The notes under the pieces were generated by a model. The model was not told where the DNA came from, ran no database searches, and worked only from the letters and a program-made list of their open reading frames with translations. From CAZBQG01 sp964493945 (GTDB lineage: Bacteria; Pseudomonadota; Alphaproteobacteria; Rhodospirillales; UBA2165), in assembly GCA_964493945.1 (NCBI GenBank), contig CAZBQG010000107.1, forward strand, positions 1 through 14,227: a DNA stretch of 14,227 nucleotides, read 5' to 3'. The translations under genes and the position numbers were made by a program. Shown here piece after piece: positions 7,414 through 14,077 of this stretch; position 1 is the first letter of the stretch, and the number at the start of each line of letters is the position of its first letter.

Positions 7414-7464
7414 TTCCCCTTGCCGCCCTAGGCCCAGTCCAAGGCTTGCGGTGGCAAAGGGGAA
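7414..7464. terminator. Stem-loop between convergent genes
   Basis: TTCCCCTTGCCGCC (7414-7427) pairs with GGTGGCAAAGGGGAA (7450-7464), with one G:T-type mismatch and one bulged A, around a 22-nt loop. It lies just after the methyltransferase stop (7409) and just before the iorB stop (7492), where a bidirectional terminator would be expected. No clear U-run follows on either strand, so an intrinsic terminator is likely but not certain. Confidence 0.5.
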
Positions 7465-7491
7465 GGTGAGGCAGGGATGAGGACTGATTTC

Positions 7492-8976
7492 TTATTGTGC
7501 CGCGGCCAGCAATTCTTTTTCCTGGCCGGCCAACAGTTTCTCAAGACTGTTCCCTTCCGTATCGGCCAGCGCAGCCCGCCCTGCCTCGGCAATTTGTTCC
7601 GCCGCCCTGGACCCACCCGCGCCCGATTGAAGCAAGGGGCGCACCAAACCTTCGGTGATGGCCAGGTAATTACGCAATCCCCGCCGGTGGGTTTGCCCAT
7701 ACCCCTTGATCAGCCCGGCCAACCGGGCCACTTCCAGACCCAATGCCGGTGCCTGATCCGCCGCATCGCCAACCAGTTCCAGCCAGCTTTCGATGTTGGA
7801 TTGCGCCTGGCCATATCGGTAGCTCCGGGGCCGCCACCAGCGGAGCCCGGTCAACAGGCGCAGTTTTAGGAACCCGGAAATAGATGTTGAGCGGAGCTGC
7901 ATGGGAAAGTACAGATTTTCGAGCCTTCCCGTCCGTTCAGCCCAACCCAAAAGTGCCCGGGCCAGGGCAGGGGGCAGCAGATCGCTGATTTCGGCAATGC
8001 CGGGTTTAAGGAATTCGGTGACTTCCAGATGATCCTTTGGCCCGGCGCCCGTCTCACCCTCGATGCGCCGCAAGCGGCCCGGACGGGTTTTGGCCTGGGC
8101 AACGCGGATCACATCTTCATATGACATGCGGAGCGCCAGATGGCAGGCCACTTCCCGGCAAAGATCGCCATCACCGCCGGCGAATGGTGCCAGACGGTCC
8201 AGATACAGCTTCACATAAGCCTGGCCCTGATAATCCAGCAGCCGCTTGACCCCCTCGCCGATAACCTGGCGGGCATCCGCGGGGAATTCATTGGCGGCCT
8301 GGTCTTCAAAGGGCGCCGGGGTCGTGGCTTCGGTCTCACTTTGGCCGGCCTCAAGCCCGGCGGTGAAGCCTGCCAGATTGGCCCCTACCGCCTTGCCGGT
8401 GCATTCAATGGCGGCGCGGAAAGCGATTTCGGGGATGTTCAGCACACCGCTGGCCGATATGGCGCCCAGCAAAACCGCATTGACGATGGTGCCCGCCTCA
8501 TTGGCCATTTTGTCCGCATCGAACAGGATCGCAGTCTTGGCATTGGCCATGAGGGCGTCGCGCAGTTTGCCCACATCTAGCCGGCCATCACCCATGGCGA
8601 TTTTTTCGGTGTTGAGATAGACCCGGTGCGTGGAAGCCAGCAAAATTGTGCGGTCGGGCGTGATGAACCCGGCCTGGAGCGCCCTGGCGCCTTCGGCCAA
8701 TTCACTGGCCACCAGCAAATCCACCTCGCCCGGAACGGGGGCCAGGGACAGCATACGCCTGGGCTGGCCGGGAGCCTGCGCCTCGGGCGCCAATTCCACG
8801 TAATAAGTGGTGGCCCCGGTCCGTTGGGAGACGCCGGGCAAGGAGGTTGCCTGCACCGGATAATCCTGGCTGCGGGCCGCTTCCACGATCCAATCGACCA
8901 AAACGCCGCCGCCTTCGCCGCCCAGGGCCGCGATCAGCAGGGAGACGGGTTTCGCCGTGCTTGTCATGTTCATCAT
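7492..8976 (-). CDS. iorB: Indolepyruvate oxidoreductase subunit B (IorB-like, extended C-terminus)
   Basis: A 494-residue partner of IorA. Residues about 12-190 are the pyruvate/ketoisovalerate oxidoreductase gamma-type domain: IAALGGEGGGVLVDWIVEAA (16-35) and SLPGVSQRTGATTYYVEL (45-62) are characteristic. The rest, from about 270, is the alpha-helical extension found in proteobacterial IorB-type proteins and in single-chain indolepyruvate oxidoreductases (to my knowledge DUF6537). With IorA it should convert aryl pyruvates such as indolepyruvate plus CoA to aryl-acetyl-CoA, CO2 and reduced ferredoxin in the cytoplasm. The start ATG at 8974-8976 follows AAGGAGG by 7 nt. It overlaps the iorA stop (ATGA, 8973-8976), so the pair is translationally coupled. 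A second ATG at 8973 is possible but less well spaced. The gene is last in the pair and converges on the methyltransferase across a stem-loop. Confidence 0.9.
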   Translation of the reverse strand: MMNMTSTAKPVSLLIAALGGEGGGVLVDWIVEAARSQDYPVQATSLPGVSQRTGATTYYVELAPEAQAPGQPRRMLSLAPVPGEVDLLVASELAEGARALQAGFITPDRTILLASTHRVYLNTEKIAMGDGRLDVGKLRDALMANAKTAILFDADKMANEAGTIVNAVLLGAISASGVLNIPEIAFRAAIECTGKAVGANLAGFTAGLEAGQSETEATTPAPFEDQAANEFPADARQVIGEGVKRLLDYQGQAYVKLYLDRLAPFAGGDGDLCREVACHLALRMSYEDVIRVAQAKTRPGRLRRIEGETGAGPKDHLEVTEFLKPGIAEISDLLPPALARALLGWAERTGRLENLYFPMQLRSTSISGFLKLRLLTGLRWWRPRSYRYGQAQSNIESWLELVGDAADQAPALGLEVARLAGLIKGYGQTHRRGLRNYLAITEGLVRPLLQSGAGGSRAAEQIAEAGRAALADTEGNSLEKLLAGQEKELLAAAQ

Positions 8977-11108
8977 GAGCTGGCCTCCTTACCGGTCATC
9001 CAGGCAATGACATGCCGTCTGAAGGCATTGCCAATGCGCCTTGTCACGTCCGGGTTCTGAATGCGCTTTGCCTCATAAAAGGACGGGCAGGTAACGGCCG
9101 CATGGGCCACCTCGCCGCAGAGCCCGCAACCCAGACAGCCATTGTTCACCTGGGCTATGGGTTCGATGCGCAAGGGATCGGGGTTGGGCGCCAGGGTTAA
9201 AGATGGACAGCCCGACAGACGGATGCAGGAATGATCCCCGGTGCAGACTTCATCATCGATCCCGAAGCGGGGCGTTTCCACCCGCTGGCCATATTTGAGG
9301 CGCTCGGCATCAGCCAGACGCAGGCAGCGTTGGCGGGCCAGCATGCATTCCGCATCGGCGATGATCACCTTGAGGCCACCCACATCGGTTTCCATGGCTT
9401 CGCGCAAGGTGCCCAGCATGGCTTCCACCGAATAGGTGCGCACGCTTTTCAGCCATTCCACGCCCAGGCCCCGCAAGGTATTTTCGATCTCGCCGGTCAT
9501 GGGGGCAACTTCCGTCACCTGGCCGCTGGACGGGATATATTGCTGGCCGGTGGCAGACGAATAGCCGTTCTGCATGATGATCAGAATGCCGTCGCTTTGA
9601 TTGAACAGGTTGGAAATCACGCCGGTCTGCAGCCCGTTATGCCAAAAGCCCCCATCGCCCATGATGGCGATGGGGCGCTTTTTCTGGACGGGGATGACGG
9701 CGGCGGAGCTGGCCAGGCTCATGCCATAGCCTAAAATGGTATTGCCCAGGGAAAAGGGCTCGAAGGTGGCAAAAGAATGACAGCCGATATCGGTCGAGAT
9801 ATGCACATCGCCAATTTCTTCCTTGAGCAGCTTGATGGCCGTGAAGACCGGCCGCTCGGGGCAGCCCGTACAAAATCCGGGCGGGCGGGGCGGCACATGG
9901 ATGTCCAGCGCATGGCGGGCCTTTTCCACCCGGCCGGCGGCGGCGGCGGCCTGATCGCGCAGAGCCTCCAGTTCCAGGCCGGCGGGATTGGTCTCGCCCA
10001 GGAAATCCACCAGTCCCCGGGCAATCACCTCTCCTGAATAACCACCGGACAAAGGCATGACATCCTTGCCCATGACCTTTGTTTGGAGGTCGGCCTGGCG
10101 CAAAATCTTGCCGATCTGCAATTCGATATATTCGGGGTTTCCTTCTTCCAGAACGAGCACTGCGTCCTTGCCGGCGCAAAACCCGCTGATCTGTTCAGGC
10201 ACCAGGGGGTGGGTCACGTTGAGCACCAGAAGAGGAATGCGGCTGGCGCCGAAATCGTCCCCCAGGCCAAAGCTGGCCAGACGCCGGCTTAGGGCATTGT
10301 GAAGCCCGCCTTGTAAAATAATGCCGATATTATCCAGATTCCCCCCGATCACTTCATTGAGCCCTTTTTCCAGAATGAATTTCCGAGCGGCGGGCAAGCG
10401 GTCATCAAGCTTCTTAATTTCCTGCATGAAGGTGGACGGGGGATGGGCCAAGCGGTCATAAAGAAAATCGGCTGGATCGGATTTCTCCCGGGTCGAAATT
10501 TGCGGCGCCACATTGTCCTTGGCGATGAATTCGCCCTGCAGATGACAGGCGCGGACTCGCAATTCCAGGATCACCGGCGTGTTTGAGGCTTCCGACAAGG
10601 CAAAGGCGTTCTCCACGCTGTTGACCATATTGGGCAGGTCGGGCCGGGGATCCATCATCCACATGGTGGATTTCATGGCGAAAGCCTGGGTCCGTTCCTG
10701 AATGACGCTGGACCCTTCGCCGAAATCGGCGCCGGAAATCACGATGGCGCCCCCCATGACCCCGGCGGATGCCAGGTTGGAAAGCGCATCGGCCGCCACA
10801 TTGGTGCCGACGATGGATTTCCAGGCAACCGCGCCCCGCATGGGATAGGCGATGGAGGCACCCAGCATGGCCGCCGCCGAGGCCTCATTGGCATTGGCTT
10901 CCACATGGATGCCCATCTCGCCCATCAGCCCCCGGGCCTGGACCAGAACATCCAAAAGACTGGAAATGGGCGCGCCCTGGTAGCCGCCCACATAAGATAC
11001 ACCCGATTGCAACAAGGCCTTGGCCACGGCCAGAATGCCTTCGCCCTGGAACAGATCACCATCGCCCAGGCGCAAGCGCTCTATTTCCTCGAGGAACGAT
11101 CGCTCCAT
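8973..11108 (-). CDS. iorA: Indolepyruvate:ferredoxin oxidoreductase subunit A (IorA-like)
   Basis: A 711-residue thiamine-diphosphate enzyme subunit. The N-terminal part is a pyruvate-oxidoreductase pyrimidine-binding domain (GYQGAPISSLLDVL near 43-56; EANANEASAAAMLGAS near 70-85). CTGCPERPVF begins at 413. The ThDP/Mg site is GDG (484-486) through QNGY (513-516). The C-terminal ferredoxin-like domain has Cys622, 628 and 634 (CTGDHSCIRLSGCP) and Cys658, 661, 664 and 674 (CLGCGLCGEVAHAAVTCP). The longer frame from 11150 has no ribosome site. The ATG at 11106-11108 (MERSFLEEIERL) follows AAAGG by 7 nt and is preferred. It works with IorB to oxidise aryl pyruvates from aromatic amino acid breakdown. 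No ferredoxin gene is nearby. It is divergent from the galB-like gene across 219 bp. Confidence 0.94.
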   Translation of the reverse strand: MERSFLEEIERLRLGDGDLFQGEGILAVAKALLQSGVSYVGGYQGAPISSLLDVLVQARGLMGEMGIHVEANANEASAAAMLGASIAYPMRGAVAWKSIVGTNVAADALSNLASAGVMGGAIVISGADFGEGSSVIQERTQAFAMKSTMWMMDPRPDLPNMVNSVENAFALSEASNTPVILELRVRACHLQGEFIAKDNVAPQISTREKSDPADFLYDRLAHPPSTFMQEIKKLDDRLPAARKFILEKGLNEVIGGNLDNIGIILQGGLHNALSRRLASFGLGDDFGASRIPLLVLNVTHPLVPEQISGFCAGKDAVLVLEEGNPEYIELQIGKILRQADLQTKVMGKDVMPLSGGYSGEVIARGLVDFLGETNPAGLELEALRDQAAAAAGRVEKARHALDIHVPPRPPGFCTGCPERPVFTAIKLLKEEIGDVHISTDIGCHSFATFEPFSLGNTILGYGMSLASSAAVIPVQKKRPIAIMGDGGFWHNGLQTGVISNLFNQSDGILIIMQNGYSSATGQQYIPSSGQVTEVAPMTGEIENTLRGLGVEWLKSVRTYSVEAMLGTLREAMETDVGGLKVIIADAECMLARQRCLRLADAERLKYGQRVETPRFGIDDEVCTGDHSCIRLSGCPSLTLAPNPDPLRIEPIAQVNNGCLGCGLCGEVAHAAVTCPSFYEAKRIQNPDVTRRIGNAFRRHVIAWMTGKEASS

Positions 11109-11327
11109 TTCCGAACCTTTCTTTTTTAGTCCGGCGGATCGCCCCCCCATGCCCGGGCCCGATCAAGCCCAAAGCCGGCGCCGTTTGATCCCTTTATTTA
11201 TAGTTGTTCCGGACGGGGGTCAATTTAATGTCGCAGCCGGGCTATTTTTAATTTCCTGGACGGAGACCTGGATTTATAGTTCACCCATCTGCGGGGGGGC
11301 ATCAGAGCAAAGAGGAAAGGCGGAAAC
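11109..11327. promoter_or_regulatory. Divergent spacer between iorA and the galB-like gene
   Basis: This 219-bp spacer must carry the start signals for both divergent units. It mixes GC-rich runs (a C7 near 11143-11149, a G7 near 11291-11297) with two AT-rich patches that share the direct repeat ATTTATAGTT, at about 11196 and 11272. These patches could be -10-like or activator sites. I cannot assign hexamers with confidence, and no open frame of note is present. Confidence 0.3.
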
Positions 11328-12053
11328 ATGGCCAATTCGGAAACTAAAACGGGGCTCGTAGTCAGCGCCCATTCGGCCGACTTTGTCTGGCGCGCGGGCG
11401 GTGCCGTGGCCCTTTATGCCAAGCGGGGCTGGCGGGTGAAGATCATCTGTCTTTCGTTTGGCGAGCGTGGCGAATCAGCCAAGATGTGGCGCGAAGACGG
11501 CATGGACCTGCAAACCGTCAAGACGGCCCGCGAAGACGAAGCAAAGCGCGCCGCCGATTTGCTGGGCGGCGAAATCGAATTTTACGATATCGGCGATTAT
11601 CCCATGCGCGTGTCGGACGAGGTACTCTACCGTCTGGCCGATGAGCTTCGCGCGCTGCGTCCCGAATGGGTGCTCAGCCATTCCCTGGAGGACCCCTACA
11701 ATTTCGATCATCCCCTGGCCACCCATGTCACCCAGGAGGCGCGCATCATCGCCCAGGCCCATGGCCACAAATATCCGGAAAAGGTGATCGGCGCCCCCGG
11801 CGTCTTCCTGTTCGAGCCCCACCAGACCGAACAATGCAATTGGCGGCCACAATTATTTCTGGATATCTCGGAGGTTTTCGAGATCAAGAAAAAGGCCTTC
11901 GAATGCATGGAGGCGCAGGAATATCTTTGGGAATATTACACCCGTGTCGCCCTGCAACGCGGCGTGCAGGGGTCGCGCAATTCCAACCGCAAGATGGTCC
12001 ATGGCGAGGCTTATCAGCGCATCTTCCCCCTGGTCACCGACGAATTCATGTAA
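11328..12053 (+). CDS. galB: 4-oxalomesaconate hydratase, GalB type (PIG-L/LmbE fold)
   Basis: A 241-residue Zn-dependent protein of the PIG-L/LmbE fold. Where deacetylases have AHPDD it has AHSAD (14-18). His15 and Asp18 keep the metal-ligand spacing, Ala17 replaces the catalytic Asp of the deacetylases, and DH at 127-128 is the likely third metal ligand. This HxAD pattern, with VVSAHSADFVWRAGG (11-25), CLSFGERGESAKMW (41-54), FYDIGDYPMR and YYTRVALQRGVQ, matches what I recall of Pseudomonas GalB. GalB hydrates 4-oxalomesaconate to 4-carboxy-4-hydroxy-2-oxoadipate in gallate/protocatechuate 4,5-cleavage. A good ribosome site (GAGGAAAGGCGG) precedes the ATG. The dioxygenase and aldolase partners of that pathway are not in the window. 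Assignment rests on remembered family features, so a related hydratase or amidohydrolase role remains possible. Confidence 0.8.
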   Translation: MANSETKTGLVVSAHSADFVWRAGGAVALYAKRGWRVKIICLSFGERGESAKMWREDGMDLQTVKTAREDEAKRAADLLGGEIEFYDIGDYPMRVSDEVLYRLADELRALRPEWVLSHSLEDPYNFDHPLATHVTQEARIIAQAHGHKYPEKVIGAPGVFLFEPHQTEQCNWRPQLFLDISEVFEIKKKAFECMEAQEYLWEYYTRVALQRGVQGSRNSNRKMVHGEAYQRIFPLVTDEFM

Positions 12054-12183
12054 TTTCCGGGGTAATAGGGTCATAGCCCGGTCTATGTCTTGGGGCAGGG
12101 AATGAACATCAAAAGACCGAGGGTCCGGTGCTGAGGTCAAAGCGGGTATTGTCGAACAGAGGCCATGAGGCCCGGAATTAGCC
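12053..12183. repeat. Interspersed repeat, copy A (131 bp)
   Basis: This copy begins at the last base of the galB-like stop codon. Its first 27 bases (12053-12079) are identical to the start of copy B at 12861-12887, and similarity continues through GGGGCAGGGAA. Both copies end with the same CCCGGAATTAGCC. The ends are inverted relative to each other (TAATTTCCGGG at the left, CCCGGAATTA at the right), so the element is terminally palindromic. Copy A carries about 50 bp in its middle that copy B lacks. It resembles the short intergenic repeats that are scattered in many alphaproteobacterial genomes, but I cannot name the family. Confidence 0.75.
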
Positions 12184-12485
12184 TACAGCGGAAGTCACAT
12201 CTCCCAAATGGCGCCACTATTTTGGTACCTGGATGCCGGCGCCAAAGTTGACGGGTGGCGGTCGTGGAGATCGAGGGGTCCAGCCCGGCAAGATTTTTGA
12301 TTTCTGCCCGTGCCCGCAAAAAAAGCTTCGCTCAGAAATATCTCAGAAACCTTTTTTGATTTCAGACAATATATAAACACGCCAAGCAACATTCTATAAC
12401 TGGCAGTGTTGACCACTGGCAGGAAAATCAATCCTCCGATGGAGGAGCCATTGTCAGCGCGTCGAATGTATTAGGGGGGCTTCCA
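12184..12485. other. Non-coding stretch upstream of the small secreted protein
   Basis: About 300 bp with no convincing gene. It contains two copies of ACTGGCAG (12399-12406 and 12415-12422) spaced exactly 16 bp apart, which could bind a dimeric regulator. The AT-rich patch ACAATATATAAAC (12366-12378) may be promoter sequence. A perfect stem TCCTCC-GAT-GGAGGA (12432-12446) lies in the presumed 5' leader of the next gene. The inverted pair GGCGCCA (near 12209) and CCGGCGCCA (near 12237) lies just right of copy A and may belong to the same repeat system. Confidence 0.4.
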
Positions 12486-12884
12486 ATGAACATCACCGTC
12501 CAGAAAATCCGCATCCTTGTCATCCGCGGCAGGAAACTTTTTGCCCTTCTTTTCCTTGCCGCCTTGCTGGCGCCCACCGCCGGCCTCGGCCCAACGCCCG
12601 CCGGGACCGCAGAAAGCAACGCCGAGCCGGTGGGGATTGCGCAGACCACGCTGACCAAAGGCTCTTTCAAAAGAAGCCTGGCGTTGCAGTTGCTCACCGA
12701 CAACATGGAGAACATGCGCAAGATCCCGTTTTTAGGCGATGCGATCATCGACAACCTGACCAAGGTCATCAAAAAACTGCCATTCAAGAATTCACCCAAA
12801 TACGGCAAATACCTGGAGTTCATGTGTGGACGGCCCTTGGAATGCAAGGATTATCTTGGTATTTCCGGGGTAATAGGGTCATAG
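12486..12884 (+). CDS. Small putatively secreted protein of unknown function
   Basis: A 132-residue ORF with a good ribosome site (AGGGGGG, 6 nt before the ATG). The N-terminus has basic residues (KIRILVIRGRK) followed by the hydrophobic core LFALLFLAALLAPTAGLG and a polar AESNAEP stretch, which looks like a signal peptide with cleavage near residue 40. The mature part is basic (KGSFKRSLALQLL, NLTKVIKKLPFKNSPKYGKY) and has two cysteines, in CGRPLEC. I recognise no domain. The last seven residues (ISGVIGS) and the stop are encoded by repeat copy B, so the original C-terminus was probably replaced or trimmed when the repeat arrived. The gene sits between the two repeat copies. It may be a real small exported protein or a remnant of one. 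Confidence 0.55.
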   Translation: MNITVQKIRILVIRGRKLFALLFLAALLAPTAGLGPTPAGTAESNAEPVGIAQTTLTKGSFKRSLALQLLTDNMENMRKIPFLGDAIIDNLTKVIKKLPFKNSPKYGKYLEFMCGRPLECKDYLGISGVIGS

Positions 12885-12941
12885 CCCAGTCTGTGCCTGG
12901 GGGCAGGGAACGAACAGAGGTCATCAGACCCGGAATTAGCC
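12861..12941. repeat. Interspersed repeat, copy B (81 bp)
   Basis: This is the shorter copy of the element at 12053-12183. Its first 27 bases are identical to copy A and it shares the GGGGCAGGGAA core and the CCCGGAATTAGCC end, with a few substitutions and without the 50-bp middle segment. It supplies the final codons of the small secreted protein. The MITE-like element begins at the next base, so this copy was present before that insertion. Confidence 0.75.
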
Positions 12942-13162
12942 GAGGCTGTTGAAAAAGTCCTCTGCAGGCGCAAATCGCGAAATTTCTTGCCCACTGGCTG
13001 GCTTCATGTACCTTCGACACGAAGGAACCGGCAGAGGAACCCAAAACCTCGTCCTGACGTTGCGTAGGGCCGTAAAGACGACCACTGGTGCCATTCGTCC
13101 TTTGCAAAATTAAATCTGGCAAATCCTCGCACCACCTATCAACGGACTTTTTCAACAGCCTC
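12942..13162. mobile_element. MITE-like element, 221 bp, perfect 19-bp inverted ends
   Basis: GAGGCTGTTGAAAAAGTCC at 12942-12960 is the exact reverse complement of 13144-13162. AGCC flanks both ends (12938-12941 and 13163-13166), consistent with a 4-bp target duplication. There is no room for a transposase, so this is a non-autonomous element or a deletion derivative. The GGCTGTTGAAAAAGTC-type end is common among insertion sequences (IS5- or IS1182-like, from memory). Inside are a perfect CCTTCG-ACA-CGAAGG stem (13011-13025) and a CCTCTGC/GCAGAGG pair (12959-12965 and 13031-13037), so one strand could fold extensively. Minus-strand frames through it are not credible genes. Confidence 0.85.
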
Positions 13163-13221
13163 AGCCATAACCGGACTCTTTTCATCGGTTCCGTGAATGC
13201 TTATGGTGATATCGGGAAAAA
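13163..13221. other. Short spacer before the GST-like gene
   Basis: Fifty-nine bases between the MITE end and the chosen TTG. They hold no credible promoter and only a weak GGGA that could serve as a ribosome site. The MITE insertion may have displaced the native promoter or the upstream part of the next gene. Confidence 0.3.
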
Positions 13222-14077
13222 TTGAAGTTGCAGGGTGGCGAGGTGCTTGAACTGTATTATCTGGAAGAAGCTGACTCGATCTGCTCCAACCGGGCGGTGA
13301 TGACCTTGGGTGAAAAGGGTATAAATGATTGGGTGCCCCATAAAATTGTTTTGATGAACGGTGACCAGTTCACGCCGGAATACCAGAAGCTCAATCCCAA
13401 GTCCCAAGTTCCCACACTGGTTCATAACGGCAAAGCAATAAGGGAGTCTTCAATTATATGCCGTTATATTGATGGTCTCAAAAGCTCGCCGCCATTGACT
13501 CCGGTGGATCCCGTAGACCGGGCCTATATGGACGAGTGGATTAAGGATTGCGACGAATCTGGCTATCAAGCAACGGCTTCGATCAACTTTGTCACCAAAT
13601 TCCGCCTCGCTGTACCCATCGAGAAAATGGAAGCCCGCTGGAACCAGGTGACAGATATTGACCGCATTCATCGACAACAATCCTGCATTCGCGAAGGCCT
13701 GGATTCGCTTTATGTCTTGCGTGCCGTTGGTGCCTGGGAGCGTATCTTTGCGAAGGCAGAGAAAACTCTTTCCGATGGACGTCCATGGATTATGGGTGAT
13801 GACATCAGTTTGGTCGAGACTACTCATGCTCCTTTCATCAAGGTGCTAGATCTATTGCGATTGCTGGATCTTTGGATAGACGGCCGGCCCCATGTGCAGA
13901 CGTGGTGGGAACGAGTCACTGCCCGCGATAGCTACAAGGNNNNNNNNNNAGGCGCTTGAGGAATACCAAGGCCAAAGCGAAGACGATGGCGCTCCACATG
14001 CCGTAGCGGGACGAAAAGTAGCGCCAAAGTTCAAGGAGTTACTAGATAGTTACCGGGAGATGATGCCAAAATTTTAG
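13222..14077 (+). CDS. Glutathione S-transferase-like protein, interrupted by an assembly gap
   Basis: The N-terminal thioredoxin-like GST domain (about 8-85) reads LELYYLEEADSICSNRAVMTLGEKG, then LNPKSQVPTLVHNGKAIRESS, with the conserved cis-proline in VPT (63-65) and the glutathione-contacting ESS (75-77). A helical C-terminal domain follows. It would conjugate or reduce electrophiles with glutathione in the cytoplasm; the subclass is not clear. Ten Ns at 13940-13949 break the frame, but collapsing the AGG found on both sides of the gap gives SYKALEEYQG in frame and a protein of about 280 residues ending at 14077. The start is doubtful: a TGA lies upstream at 13207, there is no ATG near, and TTG 13222, TTG 13228 or GTG 13243 are the choices. 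Base composition is visibly less GC-rich than the genes to the left, hinting at separate ancestry. Confidence 0.8.
13940..13949. other. Assembly gap of ten Ns
   Basis: Ten unresolved bases inside the GST-like gene. The trinucleotide AGG occurs immediately on both sides, and overlapping it restores one continuous frame. The gap is therefore probably a joint between slightly overlapping contig ends rather than missing sequence. Confidence 0.9.

Noticed and set aside
9231..9734. Plus-strand 167-residue frame inside iorA
   Set aside because: It is antisense to the ThDP-binding part of IorA and rich in His/Gly/Ala, which is typical of shadows.
11109..11150. Upstream ATG start that would extend IorA by 14 residues
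   Set aside because: It has no ribosome site and starts in a G/C-run region. The ATG at 11108 has AAAGG at 7 nt.
11853..12140. Minus-strand frame over the galB end and repeat copy A
   Set aside because: Its sequence comes from the repeat and the antisense of GalB. A similar reading appears at copy B, so it reflects repeat DNA and not a gene.
12820..13185. Minus-strand 121-residue frame across the MITE and copy B
   Set aside because: It reads through both inverted ends of the element and repeat B, so it is an accidental frame.
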